A stretch of 9,475 nucleotides of DNA. It comes from Chryseobacterium gleum (GTDB lineage: Bacteria; Bacteroidota; Bacteroidia; Flavobacteriales_D; Crocinitomicaceae). The stretch is taken from NCBI GenBank assembly GCA_943326315.2, contig CALPSU020000080.1:1-9475 (forward strand). Reading direction: 5' to 3'. Below the pieces are notes generated by a model that was given only the letters and a program-made list of their open reading frames with translations, made no database searches and was not told the DNA's origin. A program made the translations under genes and the position numbers. This document shows positions 1-6,068 of the stretch, piece by piece (within the stretch, counting starts at the first letter, position 1; the number at the start of each line of letters is the position of its first letter).

Positions 1-267
1 ATCTTCGAAGAGTTCAAAGGAACGGGTAACATGGAGTTACAATTAGATCGTAAAATTGCAAATAGACGAATTTTCCCTGCAATTGATTTAATTGCTTCAG
101 GAACAAGAAGAGATGATTTATTATTAGGAAAAGATATATTGCAACGAATCTGGGTTCTACGAAAATTTATTTCAGACATGAATCCAGTTGAAGCTATGGA
201 ATTCTTGAAAAACAATATGGAATCTACAATTTCTAATGAAGAATTTTTAGTTTCTATGAACAGATGA
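1..267 (+). CDS. rho: Transcription termination factor Rho, C-terminal fragment
   Basis: Rho is a hexameric RNA-dependent ATPase/helicase that ends transcription in the cytoplasm. Only the last 88 codons lie in the window; the reading frame is open from base 1, so the ATG at 31 is an internal methionine and not the start. The fragment begins IFEEFKGTGNMELQLDRKIA, the highly conserved stretch of the Rho ATPase domain. It continues with FPAIDLIASGTRRDDLLLG; the first Arg of SGTRR (bases 106-108) aligns with the E. coli arginine finger R366. The ending, with WVLRKF, AMEFL and a short tail to MNR, matches the normal Rho C-terminus, so the gene is intact at this end. The P-loop and RNA-binding domains lie outside the window. 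The next gene on the same strand starts 139 bp downstream. Identification is nearly certain. Confidence 0.97.
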   Translation: MFEEFKGTGNMELQLDRKIANRRIFPAIDLIASGTRRDDLLLGKDILQRIWVLRKFISDMNPVEAMEFLKNNMESTISNEEFLVSMNR

Positions 268-277
268 TTTCGGTACG

Positions 278-298
278 TTTTTTTCCTTTGGAAAAAGA
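278..298 (+). other. Small hairpin just after rho
   Basis: A T-run, CC, a TTT loop, GG and an A-run form a 9-bp stem (278-286 with 290-298, one G-U pair) starting 11 bases after the rho stop codon. It is mostly A-U and is not followed by a T-tract, so it is not a convincing intrinsic terminator. It could be an mRNA 3'-end or processing structure, or chance in AT-rich DNA. Confidence 0.25.
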
Positions 299-336
299 AC
301 TACTCAATCGTCTATTCGAAATATAAAATTATTAAA

Positions 337-385
337 ATGATTGATATTGAATGTTTGATTAATTAATTAATTCAACATCAATCAT
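337..385. repeat. Imperfect inverted repeat between rho and the DUF4199 gene
   Basis: Bases 337-352 and 370-385 are inverted copies, 16 bp with a single mismatched position (A346 opposite C376), around a 17-base AT-only-plus-G loop rich in TTAA. In RNA made from the minus strand that position becomes a G-U wobble, so the minus-strand hairpin would be fully paired. No T-tract follows on the plus strand. A 9-base word of the right arm (ATTCAACAT, 370-378) recurs at 391-399. Possible roles are mRNA stabilisation, attenuation or a protein-binding dyad; none is demonstrated. Confidence 0.5.
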
Positions 386-406
386 CTAAAATTCAACATT
401 AAAATT

Positions 407-967
407 ATGCGCATTACAACAAAAATTGGAATTTTATTTGCATTTGGATGGATACTTATCAAATTAAGTATTTTTGGAATGGGTATTTCTTCAGAAGAAT
501 CCTTAAAACCATCCTTATTTATAAATATGTTTTTATTGATTTTAGCAATAACTATTGGTTTATATCTTCAAAAAAGAAAAGATACTGAAGACGGAAATGT
601 TTTAAGAGACATTAAAAATGGTTTAAGCGCAGGAGTACCATATGCAATTATTGTAAGTGTGTTTATTTATTTCTATTACTCAAAAATTGATGCAGATTTT
701 ACGAAACATAAAATTGCAGAAAGTACCATGGAATTAAAGAAGGTGATGGAAGATCCTATTAAATTAAAAAAATTAAAAGATTCAAATCCTGATTTTGAAG
801 TAATGACTGAAAAACAAATTACAAAAGTCGTAATTAAAAATAGTCAAAGTGCTTTTAATCCAAAATCAACTGCAATTATGGCATTATCAGCAATGCTATT
901 ATATTCTGCTTTAAACAGTATTTTTATTTCTATTATTTTAAGAAAAATAGTTTTTAGGAAAAAGTGA
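407..967 (+). CDS. DUF4199 family inner-membrane protein
   Basis: This 186-residue protein is predicted to sit in the inner membrane. It shows four hydrophobic segments at about residues 7-25, 37-55, 73-92 and 154-180. A charged, Lys/Asp/Glu-rich soluble region of about 60 residues (about 93-153, including KKVMEDPIKLKKLKDSNPDFE) separates the third and fourth. This layout and length fit DUF4199 (a Bacteroidota family of unknown function), as does the N-terminal pattern of a short Lys-containing start followed by a Gly-rich first helix. The ATG at 407 follows an A-rich leader, usual in this phylum where Shine-Dalgarno sites are weak. It lies 139 bp after rho on the same strand and may be read through from rho, since I see no clear TAnnTTTG box between them. 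The family assignment is by pattern and memory; no biochemical role is known. Confidence 0.75.
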   Translation: MRITTKIGILFAFGWILIKLSIFGMGISSEESLKPSLFINMFLLILAITIGLYLQKRKDTEDGNVLRDIKNGLSAGVPYAIIVSVFIYFYYSKIDADFTKHKIAESTMELKKVMEDPIKLKKLKDSNPDFEVMTEKQITKVVIKNSQSAFNPKSTAIMALSAMLLYSALNSIFISIILRKIVFRKK

Positions 968-984
968 AAAGAATATACAAAATT

Positions 985-1018
985 AAAAATCCCGTGTAAA
1001 ATTTTACATGGGATTTTT
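985..1018. terminator. Bidirectional intrinsic terminator
   Basis: AAAAATCCC (985-993) pairs with GGGATTTTT (1010-1018), and TGTAAAA (995-1001) pairs with TTTTACA (1002-1008), with one G-U position between the two stems. Each strand carries A-runs on the 5' side and T-runs on the 3' side. It sits between the convergent DUF4199 and mpl genes, 17 bases after the DUF4199 stop and 18 bases after the mpl stop, so it probably ends both transcripts. Confidence 0.85.
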
Positions 1019-1036
1019 AGTTTCAAAACTATTTAT

Positions 1037-2398
1037 TTATAATTCAGAAGAAATTTCCTCTCCTAGTTTTTCGTAATTTATACCGTCAAAATTTCCGGAA
1101 GACATCATTAATAAAACAGAATCATTCCAATTATGCGCTTTGATATAATCTAAAACCTCTTCTGTTTCTGTCATTACTTTTACGTTTCCTCCAAATGCTT
1201 CTGAAACCATTTCTTTTGTAATAGGATCCAGTTTTTTATGCTTTACAACTTCGTGACTAAAATATACAACTGCTTCATCAGCTTTATCCATAGCACCTAT
1301 ATAATGAGGTAAAAACTCTTTTTTTAAAGATGAAAATGTATGCAATTCCATACAAGCAATAACTTTTCTATTTTCAAATTGTTCTTTTACTGCTTTTGTA
1401 GTTGCCGATAACTTAGAAGGTGAGTGTGCAAAATCTTTAAACATTGTAAAGTTTTTAATTTCTGCTATTTTTTGTAATCTTTTCCCTGCTCCTTTAAACG
1501 ACGTTACTGCTTCAAAAAATACATGTGGATTAATACCAATTGCTTCACCAACACGCATAGCTCCCATTAAATTTTGTAAATTATGCCCTCCGAAAATCTG
1601 TAAATCGTAGGACTTATCTTCGAAATAAAGTCTTGTACCAGATTCAATAACATCATATTTTGGAGTATTATACTCAATTGTTTTTATTAAACTAGAGTAT
1701 TTTTCACCTAATTTTTTTACTTCAAGATCCTCTGTGTTATATATCAAAGTACCATTCGATTCAATTTGCTGACAAAATACATCAAATTGCTCCACGTAGT
1801 TTTCAAATGTTGGAAACACATTTATATGATCCCAAGCAATACCACTTAGAATTGCAATATTAGGTTTATATAGATGAAATTTTGGTCTCCTATCGATTGG
1901 GGAACTTAAATACTCATCACCTTCCAATAACATTATAGGCGCATCTTCTGTCAATCTAACCATACAATCATACCCTTCTAATTGAGCACCAACCATATAG
2001 TCAACATTTAATTTTAATTCATTAACTACATGCAATATCATAGATGTAATTGTAGTCTTACCATGACTACCTCCAATAACAACTCGAATTTTATTTTTAC
2101 TTTGTTCATACAAATATTCAGGGTAAGAGAATATAGGTAAATTTAATTCTTTAGCTTTTAAAAGTTCCGGATTATCTTCTCTAGCATGCATTCCAAGAAT
2201 TACAGCATTTACTTTATCTGAAATTAAAGAAGAATTCCAGCCTATTGATTCTGGTAATATTCCTTGATTTTCAAGTCTAGTTCTAGATGGTTCAAAAATT
2301 TCATCATCGGATCCTGTAACATTTTTACCTTTTCTACTTAACGCGATAGCTAAATTATGCATCGCGCTTCCACCAATTGCTATAAAATGTACATTCAT
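1037..2398 (-). CDS. mpl: Mpl-type Mur ligase (UDP-MurNAc:tripeptide ligase)
   Basis: This 453-residue cytoplasmic enzyme of the Mur ligase family would attach recycled L-Ala-gamma-D-Glu-meso-DAP to UDP-N-acetylmuramate, using ATP, in murein recycling. The N-terminal Rossmann-like domain opens with HFIAIGGSAMHNLA (residues 4-17). The ATP loop is GGSHGKTT (109-116), and an acidic LEGDEY motif (158-163) should help bind Mg. AWDHINVFPT (189-198), GGHNLQN (270-276) and the C-terminal DFAHSP (322-327) are in the expected order. The last reads DFAHSP where E. coli Mpl has DFAHHP, a variant I associate with Bacteroidota homologues. Length is normal for Mpl. The ATG start is 13 bp after the stop of the upstream repeat-protein gene, so the two are probably co-transcribed. 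MurC is the main alternative, but the IGG-SAM opening and the DFAH motif favour Mpl. Confidence 0.9.
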   Translation of the reverse strand: MNVHFIAIGGSAMHNLAIALSRKGKNVTGSDDEIFEPSRTRLENQGILPESIGWNSSLISDKVNAVILGMHAREDNPELLKAKELNLPIFSYPEYLYEQSKNKIRVVIGGSHGKTTITSMILHVVNELKLNVDYMVGAQLEGYDCMVRLTEDAPIMLLEGDEYLSSPIDRRPKFHLYKPNIAILSGIAWDHINVFPTFENYVEQFDVFCQQIESNGTLIYNTEDLEVKKLGEKYSSLIKTIEYNTPKYDVIESGTRLYFEDKSYDLQIFGGHNLQNLMGAMRVGEAIGINPHVFFEAVTSFKGAGKRLQKIAEIKNFTMFKDFAHSPSKLSATTKAVKEQFENRKVIACMELHTFSSLKKEFLPHYIGAMDKADEAVVYFSHEVVKHKKLDPITKEMVSEAFGGNVKVMTETEEVLDYIKAHNWNDSVLLMMSSGNFDGINYEKLGEEISSEL

Positions 2399-2411
2399 GA
2401 TTTAATATCTT

Positions 2412-5400
2412 TTAATAATGTCTTACTAAGTTTGAACCCTGTGTTTCCTTTTGCCAAATTCTTTCTTGTGAAGGATTTCCATTTTTTGAAAAGGTTGTGT
2501 TACTTAATGTTTGAGTTCTAATATAAACATCCCCCTTTCCTCCTACTACAACAATTCGACGAGTAATTACAGCTTTCATTAAACCATTCTCATCATTTTG
2601 TGTGAAAGATTCTTGTGAAACACCTTCAGGATATTCTTTACCTAATGAATTAGCAACTATAAGTTTATCCGAATTTAAATCTTCTTTTTTATCATGAATT
2701 GATTGCTGAGCAGTTAAATGTTTCTCTTTTTGAGTTTCTGAATCTTCGTTATTTTTATCAAATACCGAAGCTGTCATACTTTTCAACTCTTCATTATGAG
2801 AAATCAATTTATCATTTGAAGAAATAGTAGATTCTTCTAATATATTTAATTTATCTTTTACTCCTTTCTGACTTGCTAAATACTTAATCATTTCATTATT
2901 ATAATCATCATTTGACTTATCATATATAGTCTTATTAGATTCTTTTAAAGATTCCGTTGATTCTCTTAAATTAGTTTCATTTAATTGATTTTCTTCGGAA
3001 ATTATTTTATTTAAATTTACAATCTCTGAGGATGTATTATTACCATTATCAGTAGCATCTATAACTCTCTGATCATTAGATGACTGTACTTTTTGTTTGA
3101 TTTCAAGAAGATCTATAGAAATTTCACTAGAATTAGCCATATCATTCTCATTTTTTTCACCCATTACTTTTTCAGCATCATGAATCTGACTCTTAGTATT
3201 TAAAACTTCATTTCCTTCGTTTGTAGTCAAATCTTCTGATTTTTGGACGGTAGATTTAATAGTTGATTCAATTAAATCTTCTACCAATTTTCTAGATGCC
3301 TTATCATCCATTTGTTTATCAATTATTTTTTGTTCTTCATTTAATATAGACTTTTCAGATGATATATTTTTGTCCTCAAACTTTTCAAAAGCGATTGTTT
3401 CTTTTGAATTGTAAGATGTATTTAACTTTTTCATCTCTGTGCCTTTCGATTGATAGTCATTAAGTTTATCTTCATTATCAGCATCCATTTCTAATGAGGA
3501 AGTATTCATTTTATCTTTTGCTTGAATATGATCTGAATTTTCTAAAATATTAGATTGCGTATTTCTATCCTCCAATTCGTTACTCACTTTTTTATTTGCT
3601 TCAATAACATCCTGATGACCAACACTTTTATCTGAATTTTCTTTTTCAATATTCGTAGTGATGTTATCAACATTTTTAGTATTTTCTAAATGTTCACTTT
3701 GTTTTTCAAGACTCAATTCACCTGCTCTATCATCAACATTCTTGATACCACTTTTCAATTCTAAAATTCTAGCTGTTTCTCTCGCTATTTCAGCTTTCTT
3801 TAATTCTTCTTTTCCATCTGTAATGGATTTTGAATAAGGAATTCCTAAAGGTTCAAGTTTCAATTTTCCTAAATCACTATTATTAGTTTCTTTAGTTTCC
3901 ACTTTAGTTACCGCTTTTGGATTTAATAAATCTTCTATTTCAGCTAACTTTTTTTTCGGGTAAGGGTCTGTACTTCTTATTCCAACTGCTCTTTCGTAAT
4001 ATTCTTTAGCTTTTAAATAATTTTTTTCATTGAATTTTTTATCCGCAGCACCAACTAATTTTTTATACTCATTATCACCCTGATTTACACTTTTCTCTTT
4101 CTCAAGTCTATCACATTCAGAAACCTGTTTAATTGAATGAGAATGATCACTTTGAATAACTAAAACTGATTCATAGATTTTTTTTGCATCTAAAAATCGT
4201 TCTTGTTTAAATAATTTGTCAGCTTCTAAAACTAATTTTTCTGTATTATTTTTAGCTGCCAAATTAGAAGCAGTTAATTTATCAGAAGCTAATTTATCTT
4301 TAGCTAATTTGTCTGCTGCTATTTTATTGATGGCAGCAAGTTTATCCGCTTCAAGTTTTTCAGCCTTAAGCTTATCTGCTTCTAACTTATCTGATTTAAG
4401 TTTATCAGCAGCTAATTTGTCAGCAGCCAATTTATTTGAAGAAGCTAGTTTATCCGCTTCAAGCTTTTCTGCCTTAAGTTTATCTGCAGCTAGTTTATCT
4501 GCCTTAAGTTTTTCCGAAGCTAATTTATCAGCCTCTAATTTATCCGCTTTTAATTTATCAGCGGCTAACTTATCTGCTGCCATTTTATTTGTAGCGCCCA
4601 GTTTGTCAGCCGCTAATTTATCTGCTGCTAATTTATCAGAAGCCAATTTATCAGCTTTTAATTTATCTGCTGCTAGTTTATCTGCCTCTAATTTATCCGC
4701 TTTTAATTTATCTGCTGCTAACTTGTCAGCGGCTAGTTTATTTGTAGAAGCAAGTTTTTCTGCAGCTAATTTCTCTGCAGCTAATTTGTCTGCAGCTAAT
4801 TTATCGGCTTTTAATTTTTCTGCTGCTAGTTTATCTGCTGCTATTTTATTGGTAGCTGCAAGTTTGTCTGCAGCTAATTTCTCTGCCGCTAATTTATCCG
4901 CCTCTAGTTTATCCGCTTTTAATTTATCCGCAGCTAACTTATCTGCTGCTATTTTATTGGAAGCTGCAAGTTTGTCAGCAGCTAATTTCTCTGCCGCTAA
5001 TTTATCCGCCTCTAGTTTATCCGCTTTTAATTTATCCGCAGCTAACTTGTCAGCAGCTAGTTTATCAGAAGCTGCTTTAATTGCTAAATTAAGTTTTACA
5101 ATTTCACCTTTTGGATAGGCTTCATCTTTCTTTCTTATTGCTTCGTTATACTTTGCGATCGCTTCAGGGTATTTTTTTTGATCTCTTAAATTATCAGCCG
5201 CAGTAATTAAATTCTTATATTCAGAATCTGCTTGTTGACTAGCTAATTGCTCTGCTTTTTGAGCTTTTAAAAGCTTATCAATTTCACTTATTTTAGCTAA
5301 TGGAACTGGTTCTTTAGGCTTAATCATAGAAGCTTCTTCATATTTATTTAAAGCTTCTTGGTATTTTTTCTGTGTATAAAATCCTTCACCAGCTTTTATA

Positions 5401-5939
5401 GCCGCTTGGTATTTTGCATCATCTGGACTTGGACCTGCAGGTGCCGCAGCTAATAAATCTTCAATTTTTTTCTTTGTTTTAGCACTAGCAGTTCTATCAA
5501 AATCTAATACCAATGTACTTTCATCCCAGAAAAAAGTTGCAACAGGTTCTGAATTTAAAAATGAAAAATCAACATTAGGTCGTTCAGTAAATAAAACCAT
5601 ATCTAGAAGTGGTAGAGGATAATCACTTCCTGAAGGAGTTATAGCTTCAGACATTTTAGTTCCGTTTAAAGCTACTTTTTTTGTTACAAAACCTGGCTTA
5701 GAATATACAATTTGAAAATTACCGCCAATTGGTCCTTCAGCAAGTAATTCATACTTTCCGTTTGAAGCAGTTACAACGGAATTTAAAACCTTACCACTAC
5801 TTAAAAAGGAAATGGTAACTCCTGCTTCGGATTTCTTAGTATCATTATTTGTGATTTTCCCAAAAACAGCATAATTTAATGTTTGAGAAATCCCAAAAAA
5901 AGAAACAAAAAATAAACTTATAAATAAAATTAATTTCAT
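2412..5939 (-). CDS. Exported TPR-like protein with long ADKLA pentad array
   Basis: I do not recognise a named gene. The 1175-residue product has these parts. A Sec signal peptide (residues 1 to about 18, hydrophobic LILFISLFFVSFFGI, no lipobox Cys) comes first. Next is a carboxypeptidase-regulatory-like beta domain (about 22-96). Two TPR-like units follow (about 173-222 and 239-290; Y..A...Y..A pattern), then a helical A-D/E-K-L-x pentad array (292-558) and two more TPR-like units (about 564-613 and 621-672). After these are a charged Ser/Asn/Lys/Glu-rich tract (about 675-1118) and a compact C-terminal module (about 1119-1175, with RRIVVVGGKGDVYIRT and KNGNPSQERIWQKET). No typical type IX sorting domain is evident, so the product is probably periplasmic or outer-membrane associated. 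The ATG at 5939 directly precedes the signal peptide. It shares a transcript with mpl, suggesting an envelope role by inference only. TolA-like spacer proteins are a loose structural analogy. Confidence 0.85.
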   Translation of the reverse strand: MKLILFISLFFVSFFGISQTLNYAVFGKITNNDTKKSEAGVTISFLSSGKVLNSVVTASNGKYELLAEGPIGGNFQIVYSKPGFVTKKVALNGTKMSEAITPSGSDYPLPLLDMVLFTERPNVDFSFLNSEPVATFFWDESTLVLDFDRTASAKTKKKIEDLLAAAPAGPSPDDAKYQAAIKAGEGFYTQKKYQEALNKYEEASMIKPKEPVPLAKISEIDKLLKAQKAEQLASQQADSEYKNLITAADNLRDQKKYPEAIAKYNEAIRKKDEAYPKGEIVKLNLAIKAASDKLAADKLAADKLKADKLEADKLAAEKLAADKLAASNKIAADKLAADKLKADKLEADKLAAEKLAADKLAATNKIAADKLAAEKLKADKLAADKLAAEKLAAEKLASTNKLAADKLAADKLKADKLEADKLAADKLKADKLASDKLAADKLAADKLGATNKMAADKLAADKLKADKLEADKLASEKLKADKLAADKLKAEKLEADKLASSNKLAADKLAADKLKSDKLEADKLKAEKLEADKLAAINKIAADKLAKDKLASDKLTASNLAAKNNTEKLVLEADKLFKQERFLDAKKIYESVLVIQSDHSHSIKQVSECDRLEKEKSVNQGDNEYKKLVGAADKKFNEKNYLKAKEYYERAVGIRSTDPYPKKKLAEIEDLLNPKAVTKVETKETNNSDLGKLKLEPLGIPYSKSITDGKEELKKAEIARETARILELKSGIKNVDDRAGELSLEKQSEHLENTKNVDNITTNIEKENSDKSVGHQDVIEANKKVSNELEDRNTQSNILENSDHIQAKDKMNTSSLEMDADNEDKLNDYQSKGTEMKKLNTSYNSKETIAFEKFEDKNISSEKSILNEEQKIIDKQMDDKASRKLVEDLIESTIKSTVQKSEDLTTNEGNEVLNTKSQIHDAEKVMGEKNENDMANSSEISIDLLEIKQKVQSSNDQRVIDATDNGNNTSSEIVNLNKIISEENQLNETNLRESTESLKESNKTIYDKSNDDYNNEMIKYLASQKGVKDKLNILEESTISSNDKLISHNEELKSMTASVFDKNNEDSETQKEKHLTAQQSIHDKKEDLNSDKLIVANSLGKEYPEGVSQESFTQNDENGLMKAVITRRIVVVGGKGDVYIRTQTLSNTTFSKNGNPSQERIWQKETQGSNLVRHY
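4266..5066 (-). repeat. In-frame pentad (15-bp) array in 108/153-bp super-units
   Basis: Residues 292-558 of the exported protein are almost entirely pentads of the form D/E-K-L-x-A. Every few pentads one extra residue is added at an (A/G)-A-(S/T)-N-K-(I/L/M) junction. Asn lies at residues 328, 364, 400, 451, 502, 538 and 559, with Asp292 in the equivalent first position. The spacings are 36, 36, 36, 51, 51, 36 and 21, all 5n+1. In DNA the units are 108, 153 and 63 bp. All changes are multiples of three, so the frame stays open. Confidence 0.95.
4870..5048 (-). repeat. 71-bp exact direct repeat inside the pentad array
   Basis: Bases 4870-4940 and 4978-5048 are identical over 71 bp at a 108-bp offset. 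Comparing the full adjacent units (4851-4958 and 4959-5066) I count 7 differences in 108 positions, clustered at the unit edges. This points to recent tandem duplication or conversion. The other units are more diverged. Confidence 0.9.
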
Positions 5940-5987
5940 ATACTAGATTTTAAACGGAAAACTGAACAAGATGTTACAGAATTGGTT

Positions 5988-5995
5988 TAATTTTG
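5988..5995 (+). promoter_or_regulatory. Candidate -7 box for the FAD oxidoreductase gene
   Basis: TAATTTTG fits the Bacteroidota -7 consensus TAnnTTTG exactly. No TTG is present at 17-20 bases upstream, so the -33 element is missing or degenerate. Transcription would begin near 6002, giving a leader of about 65 bases before the ATG at 6069. Confidence 0.45.
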
Positions 5996-5996
5996 A

Positions 5997-6024
5997 CAAA
6001 ACTCATTTCTAAATAGTTCGTCAA
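5997..6024 (-). promoter_or_regulatory. Candidate promoter of the repeat-protein/mpl operon
   Basis: Read on the minus strand, TTG (6024-6022), a 17-base spacer and GAGTTTTG (6004-5997) match the Bacteroidota sigma pattern TTG-N17-20-TAnnTTTG, with one mismatch in the -7 box. Transcription would begin near 5990, about 50 bases before the start codon at 5939. The -7 box is one base away from the opposing plus-strand box. Confidence 0.45.
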
Positions 6025-6068
6025 TTCACAAATATCGTAAAAAATCATTTACAAAACAATCTAAAATT

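Noticed and set aside
278..298. Intrinsic terminator of rho
   Set aside because: The stem is nearly all A-U and is not followed by a T-tract; it is listed only as a weak hairpin.
844..1026. Minus-strand 60-codon frame overlapping the end of DUF4199
   Set aside because: It runs through the terminator hairpin and antisense to a well-supported gene, with no family resemblance.
4266..5066. Regularly spaced repeats suggesting a CRISPR array
   Set aside because: Units are contiguous 15-bp in-frame coding repeats with no unique spacers and no cas genes nearby.
4216..5118. A 300-codon plus-strand frame resembling a pentapeptide-repeat protein
   Set aside because: It lies wholly inside a sense gene with signal peptide and flanking domains, starts with TTG, has no promoter or distinct ends and is produced mechanically by the 15-bp repeat. 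It is reported as a finding but not as a gene.
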